Positions 1 to 14,000 of a stretch of DNA of 60,000 nucleotides are shown one piece after another. Where the stretch lies: positions 2,916,001-2,976,000 of the forward strand of contig NC_092672.1 in the NCBI RefSeq assembly GCF_964355755.1, read 5' to 3'. The notes under the pieces are model-generated. The model made no database searches and had not been told where the DNA came from. It worked only from the letters and a program-made list of their open reading frames with translations. The DNA is from Antedon mediterranea (lineage: Eukaryota > Echinodermata > Crinoidea > Comatulida > Antedonidae). Position numbers and translations under genes: made by a program. Each line of letters begins with the position of its first letter. Position 1 is the stretch's first letter.

Positions 1-54
1 CATATCACTACCATATTTGGGCACATTACACTTTTTTGATAGTGTAGACAGAGC
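1..54. mobile_element. GCTCTGTCTACACTATCAAA MITE, right end only
   Basis: The first bases of the window (ACCATATTTGGGCACATTACAC...TTGATAGTGTAGACAGAGC) are the right end of this family. The left part lies outside the window. Confidence 0.75.
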
Positions 55-2880
55 TTTGAGATAGAGTAAAGTGCAAAGACAGCAAGTTTAATTAGGATGC
101 TTGTTGGATTGTTTTGATGTTAAAGTTTCATTAGTATCAATATCATTCTACAGTGCATTCACATGAATCCTTTATCACATAGTACAGTCACACCATTTTC
201 CCTAACTAATGTCATTTATTGATTATACATATTTTTTGTTAGTATCGATAAAACTATACTAGTAATAATAATATAATGGTTACTTTAATTTGAACAATCG
301 TTTCAATTTAACAATTTTGATAAAATTTATAAATCATATCACCGGTTAATAATTTAATTTGTAATTTTTTTACAAATGTAACATCACCATATTTGTTTAA
401 CAAAATTTGGTTGAAATATATTGAAGCATTAATCAATATAATTTTTTTTCCGTTTATTTATTCTACAACAATCTAGGGATTACGTTGGCAGAACAACGCC
501 ATAACACATTGTGTCCGCAACCAATAAAATTGTTATTGGTTTTACAATGGATAGAGAATTTTTGTACTCTGTATTATTTTTTCAAAAATAAAAGATGAAA
601 TGAATATAGAAAACTAAGTTGATTAGTAGAATTTACTCAAATGAAATTATATTTGAATAAAAGTGTGCAAAAGTTTATTTATTTTATGTGAAATAATTTA
701 AATTTGTATAAGTAAGAATAATGATTGATTGGAATTATGGTTGTAATTTCAACTTACTTATGTGGTTTACTGTTGTGTGTAGAACTCTCAATCCTAGGAG
801 AAAAAGTCCAAAAAATATAATATTAAGCACCAAACAAAAACAAAACTACTTTTAGTTAAGAAATAATTTTTAAACCTGACTGGATATAAACTTAAAAGTT
901 TGCTGTTAGGCTGTATGATGGATGGGATGAACTGAAGCAGACAATAAAGAAATGAAAAAAAAGGAAGGACTAAAAGATGATGTCATGCTAAATTACACAT
1001 TTTGTATTAAAGTGTTCTTCTTTATTTTTGAGCAAACACAAAAGTTCGTAAAAATGAATTTGGGCAAAATGTTTCCATTAAATTTTAATGAACATGTAGT
1101 TTCAATACATTATCTTGTTATTTTTATGTTTCATGCTTGGCAATCATGCAAAAAAATATCCCTACAATTGAAGGTCAGAGGTTGTGACCTCCAACCAACA
1201 AAATCATGTGACAGAAAAACAAATAAACATATGACACCTTTACATGTTTTTGTCCAATCCTAGACTACACACAAAATACTGACAAATTAATATACGTTCC
1301 ACCATCTATTAAGTATAATGCTTAATCAATATTCAGGTGGTTAAGTACAATACTTAATCAAATTCCAGGTGGATCTTTAAAAAATGTAAATTCAAATAAT
1401 AATCTTAATTTAGATATAATATTGTGATTTTGTTTTAATCTGTATTAATGATAAACTTTTGAGTTCATGACAGCAGATGTAAATGAAATGATTTCAATTT
1501 CTTAATAATCGTTTAAATTTGTAGATAAAGAAAGATTAAAAATAAAACGCAAACAATACAAGAACTTAGCTTACATTTAAACCTTGATGTATGTTTCCAG
1601 AATGCAGAATGTTACAAAGTAATTGAATTTGAAATTTTAAATTAAAATCTTTGGTGTAAAAACGAGGACACATTTAAATAAACAAAGAAGTATACAATGT
1701 TGCAATTTATCAAGTAATGTCGATATATTTACAATATTCATATGTAAAAATTTGTACCTCAATTTTTAGAAAGCTATAATAACAATTCATGAAAAAAAAA
1801 CAAGATGTTAATTGAGTTAAAGATAATTGCATTTTACAAAAGAATGTCAAGCAGAATGTACACATAATACTTGCACCTCTTCCTACCTGTGTACATTTTT
1901 TTAATTTTTTCGAGCAATGAAATTAATACTAAAAAAATCATTCATTGTTACAAACTGCCTGTAATGAGATTAGAATATTTGAAATACAATATTATTAATA
2001 TTTAAATTGTATTTTTTAAAGGATCATTCCATTATTGAAGCAGGATAAATTCTGATCACAATAATGGAATATCCCATGTTTAGTAAATGCTAGAATACTT
2101 TTAGTTCTGGAATAATTCAATAACTCTACATATCACCATGTTGGTGGTACATAAAGAATAAGAATCATATAATTACTTTTGGTTGCCAAATCATAAATTT
2201 GTCTGTGAATCAATTAATCTGTCCACTCAATACAGGCAGTATATTTCTATGCAAATACCATTGATCATTATAACACAAACAGTAACCCACAGTGAATTAA
2301 AAGAAGGATGAAAAGCATGTTAAGAGCTCAGTGGAGTAGTAGGGTGATAGATAAATAAAAAAAAAAGAAGAAAACCAAAATCACGGCAAACTACACAACA
2401 CGGTTTGACATCAATAAAAGGAATGAAACGAGAAATAACATATAATTATCATGCATACAATGTGATAAACATGAAAAGAGATATACCAATAATGCGTGGT
2501 AGTACAGTAGTACTAAGACAATCTGTAGAGTAGTGACAATAGGGGGTGTGGTTCAATAGCATGATACCACGCCAAGACAAAAACCAACAGAGCATAACAA
2601 TCGTCTGCACATGTCTATCATAAACCAATAATTTGCATTTTTCATCCTTTTGGTAATAAACTAAGTACATCAAATTTGGCATAGATGATTATAATGTAGT
2701 TATCACATTAAATCTCTGACGTCCCTAACAAATTTATTGGCGGCGTCACTCCTGCGAAGCCTTCCTTGCAGGTACTGTACTATACAGACCTTTTGCTAAA
2801 CCAATAAAAGTAAGAATTTACCGCAAATCAGTTATTTTTATACAATGCTTATTGGTTTTAGAGATGTACTGAGGAATATA
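55..2880. other. AT-rich flank, no gene recognised
   Basis: Beyond the MITE end at 1-54 this stretch has no exon I can support. Open frames at 952-1263 and 2449-2682 have no recognisable motif and read like chance frames in AT-rich DNA. It lies downstream of the SRRM2-like gene. Confidence 0.5.
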
Positions 2881-3880
2881 ATATTCTATTTTTCCGTAGG
2901 TTTTTGGCGTCGTTCCATGAAATTGAAAAGTCTGTGAGGAAGCGTTTCAGCTTGTTTGATTTCCAATGAACATGAGAACCGATTTATAGAATACTCTCCA
3001 GAATTACAAATGAATAAAAAAAAAATTTAAAAATGTGTGCAGTATGTAAGCTCGGCACACAATTCTCAGTTAGTATTAATGTTACAATGGCTCAATTCTG
3101 ATTGGACAAGAATACCATTTTGTGAGTGTAGACAATTTTAATAGAAACTATGAATATGTTAGTGTATGATTATCGGCCATCTATCTTATAATAATAGTTA
3201 TTCCCATAATACTATACTAAAGGTACCTATTATTAGAATGGACACATTTATTACACACATACTAATAATAATAGTACATTAATATTCTAACAATATAATG
3301 CCCTATAAACAAAATTCCACAAAATGTTATAGTTTCATTTTTTTAATTAATATATTATTTTACCAAATTACTAAAATAGACATGTCTACAGTCTACTATT
3401 CTTACAGTGATGTCATCCATGAGACAATAGAAAAATAAAACCTTTGTGACTTTTCTTCCAAACTAATAATCAATAATTTATCAATTAAATAAACTAATCA
3501 ATCAATTAAATCAATCAATTAATTTTGTATCATTTACAAAAATATTAAATATGTGGCGCTATTCACAAATACCAGTCAGTAATGTATTTATCACTGTGCG
3601 TTCAACATTACTTACAATGGAACACATTTTGTTTTTGGGCAAAAAGATAGGAAATAAAATTAATATTTTGGTAATTTCTTTACCTTCTATTTCAAATTTT
3701 ATTTTGAAGGAAGTTATTCAATTATGATTATTTCATTTAAAAAAACAGTTAAAAAAAGTTAAATATGAATGATGCGTTATTTCAGAAGCGTCACAACATA
3801 TCAATCATAGATTTAGTAATGTTCCATCGTGAATTGAGCACACAGTGATTTTTTATCTATCAAAGACTGGAGGCCAAAGG

Positions 3881-3950
3881 TCAAAGTGCTAAAAGTAGGT
3901 TCTTGTTGTGTCGTCGCAGAACCTTCGATATCCTACGTTTCTTTTTATTA
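3881..3950 (-). CDS. candidate terminal exon of the SRRM2-like gene
   Basis: After the donor at 5066 the frame needs an exon that begins in phase 2. This stretch follows TGTGTGTCAG, stays open, and encodes a very basic tail (SNKKKRRISKVLRRHNKN...) before TGA at 3883-3881. An alternative is 2931-2886, which has a better pyrimidine-rich acceptor (TTCCTCACAG) and encodes RLFNFMERRQKPTEK before TAG. The sequence alone cannot decide between them, and they could be alternative ends. Confidence 0.35.
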
Positions 3951-5065
3951 CTGACACACATGCACACTATCAGCTTTTACCTTCAATGTTTAATGCCTGC
4001 TAAAGGTAAACAATTATTAAGTGAAGGCAAAGAAAAGATGAAGAAAAAAAAAAGAAATTTATAAATTATGTTTCGTGTGTTGTGTAAGGAAATCTTTTGG
4101 GGGAATTGGTTAGTATAGCAACAATCTTTCAAGCGGAACTTGTTACATAAATATTGATATATACTCATGTTTATTCATATTTATTCATGAGTATGCTAAT
4201 GAGTAAACAAATGGGAGTCACCGACTGGCAACGTTTCACAAACTAGTATCTAAGACACATGCAACAATGTCTTTTTTTCTTTACAAAAATAATTTAAAAA
4301 TATTATATTATATTGTAAAATGTAGCTATAAGTATTCCACTAAGTGTCAAATTACTTGGTTCTTAATATTTTCTGAAGCATTTTAAGAAATAATATTTAT
4401 TATAAAAACGTGAATAACGCATAAATATACAATGTAAGATAAGAACCAATACAACATACATACAGTACTGTACATCGTTCAAAATAGAAAATCAGTTTTC
4501 ATAAAAATATGAAGAAAAACTAATTTAAAAATTAAGTGAAACATTTTAAGTGCACACACATTAAGTGATCACTATATGGAGGCTTAATTTGAGAGGCATT
4601 AAGATAATTCAAAATATAAATCACAAATATATATTATTATATTTAAATAATTGCCTTAAAAGGATTTTTTTTCCAGAAATAAAAGCTTCTTTTCTCCTAT
4701 ACATTCATTAAAACAAAGATAAGCATTTGTTAATTAACTTTACATGAACAACTGAAATATAATTTGAAAAGTTGCCTTAGGGGAATGAATAATTGTACAA
4801 TAACATGGCTGATGCAAAGTCAATATTAAATAAAAACCACCATCATCCATTTTAATCAGTAAGCAATTATTCATTAATAATTTTAAATTACTTTTGGCCG
4901 TTGAACAAAGAGTGTATTGTTTAATTTTAACTTTAGTGAAATATTTATAACTACTTCATCCTCCTATTCAAGACATATTATTATACAAACTTAAAAAGGT
5001 CATTACTGGTTGGATAAACCAAGACCACGTAAATACACGTAGGTCACATGATGTGAAATCTTTAC

Positions 5066-8000
5066 CTGTCCTTCTTTCTTTTATGCGATTTCTTTCTTTC
5101 TTTTCTAACGGGTGATTCACTCTCCGATCTAAAAAAATACAAAATTCTTGTTAATTTTTAATATAAAGATTAATAATTCTATAATTTCAAACTGTATATC
5201 AATTAATTGAATTTTGATTTAGAATCGTAATGGAATATAATATTTATAATAATACACAATGAAGAAATATACAGAATAATTATACTGTAAGATATAAAAT
5301 CATTATGTCATTATTTAAAATAGAATCTATACCTGGCTGTCAATTGTGTCTATCTAAAACAATCTCACATTAATACACACAGAAAGTATTGTTTCTTTAT
5401 GCTTTGTAAACATTTGATATTGTTGATGTGAATAATGTTGATGAAATTTGATATTTTATTTACAGTAGTTGAAATAAAAACACTACTGTACACCAATCAT
5501 GCCAATAAAACAAAACATAGTATTATATTGTACATGTTCCACAGTACAGTAAAACCCATGTTTTGGGACACTCTTTATTCAGGAACATCAGTTTTTAAAG
5601 TGGACACTTTTATGACTTGAATTGGTAATAATGTGTTTCAGCAGGCCAGCTGCCCTTAAGGGCATTTCACACCTGTTCCGGCACGGTTCCGGTCGGTCGA
5701 ATCGAACGCCAATGTTTCGTTTTTATGACGCTCTACGTAGCTATGCGCCAATTGATATGCGCGTAGTGGCTACGTGAAAACGAAACATTGATGTTCAATT
5801 GGATTTGCCGGCACCGGACCGGAACCGTGCCTGGAACAGGTGTGAAAGACCCTTTTAGTCAGGGGACATCCATATAGGGAGACTTTGTTGGGTGCCGAAG
5901 ATGATCCCTTTAATACTTAGTGTGTTCTACTGTGTTTTTGGTTTATCCAGGTAAGCTACAGTAGGCACGAAATAGACTTAAAATGATGATATTGAAACAT
6001 GGTACTGCGTACAGTCTAAATGTTCTTATTTATAGCTAGTACTCTGTATATGATATTTTATTTCATACTCATACAACAGCGAGTAACCCGCCAATTACAG
6101 GATGGATAAACTATTTAATAATTTCACAAGACAAACATAAACACAAGATGCTCTACATAAACAAAGACTTATTATTAAGTCTTTGGGAGTGGAGTTGTAA
6201 ATTGTCATGAGAAAAAAACCCTGACATATGACAGGACTTAAACCCAGGACCCTTAGATTGGTAGTCAAGCATCATAACCACCAAGCCACAGCTCATATTT
6301 GCTTGCCAAAACTGTAAAGCAGTATCAGTATTCTTTTCTTACGCTTCATAAAATTCAACACCAGACACTGGTGATGCATTTATGAATATTTAATACAAGG
6401 CAACTTTGCATCATTGACAACTGTGAAAATTCTCACTTCTTCACAGCACCGAACAACTGCACGACATTAATTATTTTGTGACGGGAATCAATATTATACA
6501 AACATCATTAAATGGATATGAATAGCAAAATGGTAAATCTATACACTATATTCCTCAAGTTTGGATACAAATAAAAGACCCTATCCTCCAGCTGTTATTT
6601 GAAAGACAGGCGACAGTGTGTTATCGGCATCAGGAGTTCAACACCAAAGCTCGTTGTCGCATTGCTTGTGTCCTTATACACCTCTATCCATCCAGGTGTA
6701 AATGGGTACCAATGGCCATATTCACCATTCACACTTAAATATTAACATTTAAAAATATATCTATCTAATCTAAGTAAATACAATTTAAGGGAAATACTTA
6801 AATATTTATTGAGTTAAGTGAAATATTTAATATTTAAGGGCAATATCTAACTTAAGTGTGATTTGTGAATACAGCCACTGGTATGTGAAGGTCAAATACA
6901 ATTACGCTTATTACTAATACTAGCTACTGTGCATAATTATGGGAGATGACCGTACGTGTTTGATCCAATGAACGGGGTAATAGTGTGAAGCACTTTGAGA
7001 ATTAAGCGCTAGCCCACAGTATAAGAATAAAATTGACATATTCATTATTATACTACAGTACGTACTAAACCCAGCATATACTATGCTATTGCTATTAATG
7101 ATAATAAATTGATAATGTAATAATAAAAAAAAAGATCAGCTTTGGGAAATATGTAAATAAAAATGTTTTAAACGTAATATTAATAATTATCAAATGTGTG
7201 TCAGGTGATATCCTTATGTTTTGCTGATGAGACGATATTTTAACTTTGCATAAGAACATCTATCAACAATATTAATAAAAGCAAGATAAAATCAATGATG
7301 ATTGATGGTAAGCATTTTACTACTATACATTACCTATCTCGTTTTGAACGTTTCCTCCGTCTGTTAGTAGCATATAATAAACAAAACAAGGACATTTTAC
7401 TTACATGAAAATAATGATATAAAACAAATTGTGAAAGACAGTTTTGTCAACAGGACAAAGCGTCTAGCCTGTCAAATTGTACGGTAACAAATTGAAGATA
7501 GTAGATCAATTAAAATGCTAAAACACATGTTGAGTATTTTCTATCACATGTTTGTGATATTTTGAGAGAATCTTTGTATTTGGTTTGTAGACTTTCACAA
7601 GTATTAAAAATTATAGATTTCAAAGCATTTTAAGAACAGAAATTTGGATAGCTTTATTTCACAAAGAATTAAATATGATTTTAAAAAAAATAAAATTTCC
7701 ATAATGTCTAGATTCTTTATTCTATCAAATTTTGACAAATATTTGTCATCTCTAGTTTCCATTTTTGAAAGAAATAAAGACAATTTGTATTTGCACTGAA
7801 GAAAATGTATAAAAACCAAAAACAGTAAATATAGTGGTACGAATAAAAAGATAGTATGCTTACCGACTATGACTGTGAGATTTCTTCTTCTTTCGTTTTG
7901 ATGAGGTTTTTTCTTCCTCTTCATAATCTGGTTCTTCCAAAATTCTGTAAACAGAAAACAAACATAACTGGTCCAATTTTTCTCTGTATTTTTTAGATAT

Positions 8001-11000
8001 TTAAAAAACACAAGCTGATAGAGAATACATTTACAATGCAGGTAGGCTTCACTATAATTACCAAACTTTTGTTAAAAGAAAAATAAATTGGTAATGCAAT
8101 TTGTTTACATGCTAATTCCAAATATTTTTACTCGGGGTACCCGAGTCTAGGACTTACTCATTTTCTCCTCCTCCTCCATCTGGACACTATTGAGTAAAAA
8201 GTGTGATTTTTAAAGTACTACTCCTCCCTTATTAGTTGTAGTATTGAGCTCGGATTTAGCATGAATATACTACAGGGACATGTCCTCAAAGCTATAGAGC
8301 CGGATTTTTAAATTTCAAACCGGATGCAGCCATATCACGTCTCGAAGATGGTACCGTATAGCCGTATTTGGTAGTGCGGTTATTGATGTGTATGTGACGT
8401 TACATCCGGTCTTATGACGTCATTACAGCTTCTTTCGCTGTACCCCGAGTATTGCACATTCGTGCTTGTTTAAATAGCATGTTTGGATGTATTTTGTAAT
8501 AATTGTAGTGCCCTCTATGGTTTGGCAACACTTTATAATGTTTCTTGATATTTCATATTGGGACACCTGTAGTCTATAAATCTTGCATCACAAAAAAAAA
8601 AAGAACCTACTCGTAATTCTTTTGTTTTTCTTTGGCTGCTGCTTCTTTAGCCCTTCTATCAGGGTCAAATGAACTGCCATCCACGTAATTGTCACCGATT
8701 CCAAAGGCTTCCCTCAGCTTAGCATTCTGTTTTTCTTTCGCTTCAGCCAGCTGGTGAGTCTCCATTATTCTAAAAATTTAAGAAAACAATAAATACGTTT
8801 ATTATAAAGTCAAGTCAACGTAAAAAATTCATTTTTATTATAGTACACCAAATAGTTTATATTTGAAGCACATGGCTGGGCAAGAAATGGACTAGCCGGT
8901 AAATATCTAAAGTACAATACTAAATACTAGTAGAGAGGCCAAATACACAAAAGTCCTCTATAAAAAGTTTGGGGGGCATTTTTTGTTAATAGCAGGCAAC
9001 CATGTTGAATGTATCCTTTGTGGGGTGACAAAAACGATAGGGGTGGATGCCATCTTCAGTTTTGGGTTTTAAGGTCAGTTTATGTGGTCAAGAGGTCAAA
9101 CAAGGTCAAAATATAGGATTTTTTTTTATTCACGGAAAATCATCTACATCATCAGATCTATCCAAAAAGGTATATCTGAAGATCAACTGATGCTTCATAT
9201 TATAGTAATTATGAGATAAACATTTAATTTTACACATAAAAACATAGGAAATTAAATATAAAAGTGTCATTTTCTCAAAATGTTGTTTTCACATATTTCT
9301 GTAAAGTACACACAGTTTTTTAATAGGCTTTTCCCAGTCATTGTAAATTTGTCTTTTTCATGTTGTCCACCAGTCATCGTTTTGATTTTTGTCGGGAAAA
9401 AATAGGTCAAGTGTTATATGTATGAAACGCCATATGTGCCAAAAGATTGGTCTTTTACTATAATATTAATATTACCTATAATAATTAATGTAATACAGTA
9501 ATATTTAGAAATTTGTTTTTAGAAAAATTATTAATATTACCTATAATAATGTAATAATACTTAGAATTTGTTTTTAGAAAAATTTCGAAAACAGAGACCC
9601 CCTATATGAACAAGTTTTTATTGAAGTTTGTTGTTTCAAGAAATCTCGAAAGAGAAACCTGGGTATCGAGTCTTTGCTTTCAAAAACCCTAACTATTGGA
9701 CTTTATCAAGGTTGGAAGGAGTGGTAATTGGGGACTTCTTCTTGAGGCCTTCGCATCTATGCTATCATGGCTGACGGTGATAACAAATATAAAACTCCTT
9801 AAAGTGGAGCTACACTCAGACTTTCTCAGCTTATATCATGTTTAAGTATGTTTAATTGAAAGTGATTACATAAAAAAAACCAGGAAAATACGGAAATATT
9901 TTCCAAAAACTCATTTCTAAAAAATCGGTCAGGAAATAGTGTTTTTTAACACATTACAGTTTTTCAGTAACTTAGAGGTTATTAGTTTACAATACGTCGC
10001 AAAACGCGTTACACTTAGCGACTGACGCGTTTTAGTCGCCGGTCAACGCATTGATGAAATGTCTCCCCTTTGGTAAATTATGTGTCGAAAAATGGGGAAT
10101 AAATTTTATACACACAATTAATACGATTTGTTTAGGCCTAAGTAATATTTCCGATAAGAATGTGTGTATAATTTACATGTAACCTCATGATTTTCACTGT
10201 ACAACAACAGCATAATAATCTTATCAGATTGCTTTTAACTTTAAGCTAGGGCTAGGCCTAGCTCAGCCGTCTGCTCAGCCTAGCTAGCCTTGAATTTTTG
10301 TCTAGAGGCCTATGTATTCATAGGCATGGTCGTTTCGCCCCATTTATCGTTCCTGGGTTTTCTCTCACATTAAGAATTGTGAAACACAAAATCCTATAGT
10401 ATACAGAACAAGAGTAGTAAAGAGTAGTAAAGCGATGTGCAAGCTTAGACCTGACTGACTGAAAAGCAACTATTCAGGCACCCTATCATGGCCCATGGGT
10501 AGGCCAAGGTCGGGTGCCAGCAAAACAAACTTCACTGCTGTCAGCCTAGCCTAGCTAGAGGCCAAGCAGCATCGGTACATACCTACACTCTAGTAGGCCT
10601 AGCTTTATTGAATATATAGCCACGTCTTTCTCAAATCTCGTTAAATTTGACATTTTAGTAATAGTCTCATAATCACATTATTACACTGTGAAACATAATA
10701 GGGTCACATTCAGAATGTTTTAATACTTTTCGCCCGTCAAAAATTAAACATCGCGACAAAATAACAGATCGCCAGCAGCTGCAGTAGAGTGTCATTGTGA
10801 AAAATGTCGCGTGATCGTACTCCCTAGCAAAATAAAAAACCCAATTGGACTCGAACGGGGGAAAGTGTCTATTTACGCAAAATTGCGCAATGTATACGTG
10901 ATAAAAATACCAGAAATAGAAAGATCTGGAAAAATTACATAAATTTACATTTTACTTTTTTTTTTTGGTGAAGAAATGAATTTTTTAGGATTATTCAAAT

Positions 11001-14000
11001 ATACCCCCCTTTTGCATGTAAAAGAATAGGAAATTACAAGGTATCCCCCCAAAACGCAAAAAGGCGTGATTTTCAAGAAAATCGTACTCATTGAAAAAAA
11101 ATTCTAAAAAATATGAAGTATAAGGGATGATATTTTTAAATAATAGTTGAAATGTATGAAAAATAGTAATTTTCTGAGTGGAGCTCCACTTTAAGTAATT
11201 AAGAAGTCCTTTATACACATGGATAAAGACGGTTTTAACGTTATTTACAAACATTACGTTACGTACTGTGTCCAGGTATGAAATCCATTTCTCCAAAAAG
11301 ACATAAACGCACTTGAAGAGGACAACGTCATGCGACAAATCAAATTCCAGCTATCCATTCTTATTCATATGAAGATTGTTTAAAGTTTCTTGGCCTAACA
11401 ACCCTGTATGACAGACGAATTCATGGTGACTTGATTGAAAATTTTCAAAAGATTTCGAGGGTGTAGCCAAGGAAGACTTCCTTCAAATGAGATGCAATCT
11501 AAGCAGAAATACACGAGGACATCAGCTTAGACTTTTTAAACCTAAACTTCACAAAGGACTGATAGGAGATCCACTTTTTCACAATTAGTAATTATATATT
11601 TTAATAGTTTGCCAACCAAAGTCGTCATTTCTGAAACTACCAACACATTTAAAAACCGATTGGATTCGTTGTAGAAATGAGGTTAAAAGGGTAAACAAAT
11701 TTACCTATCTAAACTATCAGAACCAATATTCTAAACACTGAGTGGATGATTGATCAATTCAAAATAGAATCATTGGTATAACATGAAACGCTGTTAAATT
11801 CATTGATAGGTTCTGCATGACATAGTCAGACTGATCACGAATCACACATAATACACAATATTCTTTCGAACTGACAGATGATAAGGAAGATCTTATATTT
11901 AAAGTAACAACTTATTGGAAGAAAAAAAACAGTAGAACTTAGAACTTCATGAGCCACTGAGAAAGCATCGCTCTGAACCTTTGCGGATTTCTATAAGGCA
12001 ACAGTTTCGATAAAGTATATAAAAACTGACAGAAAATCTGCTGATCAACCATTTGAGTATGATCATAGCCCAATTTTAATATCTTTAACCAAATATGACT
12101 TCACATATCTTGATGGATGGCGTTGAAATACCGACAGATGTTCCAGAAGAAAACTTACAGTAAAAACATGATGGTCATGCACTATAGGATGCAGTAAACA
12201 TGGCTGTAAACATTTGGTGACTATGCAAGTATTTATGCAAGTTACCTAGATATTTCATCATTTTGTTGTATTTGATCATTACATTGGAAAGGGGTGGATA
12301 AAAGCAGTGACACGATTGAAAGGATAGTCCCAATGTACTAATCTGTACTTCCGTATGTGTTTTGGGCCACACTCATCGGTTTGGAGGAGAACAAATATCA
12401 CAAAGTTTTTAGACATTCTTTATGTCAATAACAAAGAGCTTGCAATTATACATGAAAGTTGATGTTAATTAATGATATGCACTTTGTAACAGTAGCCTTC
12501 AAAAGTATGGACGATGTCTGGTATAGTGAACAATAAAGTGGTTGAAAACCTATTAAGAATAATCTAACCAGCTTCCATGCTATTACAGGTTGCAGCACGT
12601 CATTATTTGCTGGTTATGGGAAGAGGTCATACTAGAAATCATTTGTAACGCATCCACTCCTTGTAAATGGAATTGATTAAGATTAAGACTTTCCACGTAC
12701 AGTGTACACTAAAGTTTAATATTGCCAAATATATGGTACTCTTGAGCAGAACTGTATAATAACAGACTACTCTTTGGTGCTACCTCCATCTAGACTCAGT
12801 GACCATATACCATTAACACTAGTGATATATATTTCCCTTAAATATTAAGTATTTCACTTCACTCAATAAATATTTAAGTACCTGTATTTCTACTTCGGGA
12901 AACACTTAAAATTAAAAAAACTCGCCTATGGTGAATACAGACATCATAGAACCTAAACATACGAGCCAACTATCAGGAGGCCTATGTGGCCTAAATGAAT
13001 CGCGTCGTTTGGAAGCCCCTAACCCAGTAGTCAGTTTGGAACTTGTTACATGTGTATGTAAACTAAAGAGCCAGATGAAGTTGTTACAGAAAGCATGCAT
13101 ATGTGGTTGTGATTCAATCGTTTGCCGTTACCCAGATGGCTAGTAGGCATTATATATCAGTGCTTGAAGGAATACCCACCTCAGAGCGTTACCTCCTTCC
13201 ATCTCAGAAAAATTTCGAATATTGGCATGTGCCCATGCCGCCCATTACTCCCAACCCACAAACCCTCTGTGACCGTTTTTAAATGAAATTTAAGACATTC
13301 CAGTAGGCCTCCAATTTCGGTTATTTTGATACTCTAGGACTTATCCTCTCCATTCCTTGAACACCTTCCAGGAGTGACTCAAAAAGTTTAAAATCTTCCC
13401 AGTACAATTCTGGTCTTTTTGACACCACACTATAACCATCAGCTCCAGGCTATCATGAAAATTATATTTATTTCAATTATTAATACCGATAATTAACAGG
13501 TATGTGCTCTATTTGACCTTATGACCTTGAAAATGACCTTTAAACTTGTAAGTTGAAAAATTGATGAACTTCAGCATCTACAGCAATATGTCAATAATGA
13601 TCCAATAATGGTTACATTTCTTTTAATTAGCTTATATGTTGTTGAAAACAGCTTAAACCTCTATTTTACCATATTTGATCTTATAACCTTGAAAATGACC
13701 TTTGACCTGAAATTTGAGAGCGGCATCCACCCCTATCTTTTTTGTCATCCCATAAGGGATATATTCCACATGGTTGCCTGCTATTAACAGAAAATGCCCC
13801 CCATGATGAAAAAGCTCACATTGGCCGCCCTACTATACTGTATAGTTACAGTAGTACCATTTTTTGGGGATAAGAACAATCTTTTGTGTCAAAGAAATGA
13901 TTTGGACACTAAAATATATACTGTACACTATGTGTGTGTACAGAGAAAAATTTCATTTTAAAATTTTGTTTAGCATTATTGCTAATTAAACTGATTTTTG

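Larger units (their letters stand above)
8929..13834. mobile_element. 4.9-kb DNA-transposon-like element with >100-bp terminal inverted repeats
   Basis: The left end (AGTAGAGAGGCCAA...) and the reverse complement of the right end (AGTAGGGCGGCCAA...) stay similar for well over 100 bp. Shared landmarks are GGGGGGCATTTT, AATAGCAGGCAACCATG, GATAGGGGTGGATGCC and AAGGTCA-rich sequence. Both sides are flanked by ATACT, a 5-bp direct repeat at 8924-8928 and 13835-13839. No intact transposase is visible. The interior carries a TTAA-flanked element (9803-11190), a LINE remnant (about 11340-11690), a short AT-rich MITE remnant (about 12830-12945) and a local direct duplication at about 9460-9595. It lies in SRRM2 intron 2, 160 bp from an exon. 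Confidence 0.75.

Noticed and set aside
7604-8011. 135-codon minus-strand frame over SRRM2 exon 4
   Set aside because: It is mostly intron sequence around the 81-bp exon and reads that exon in another frame. The splice-supported frame is the right one.
12912-13143. Overlapping open frames on both strands near 13.0 kb
   Set aside because: They lie inside the 4.9-kb transposon-like element, match no family I know, and mirror each other across strands.
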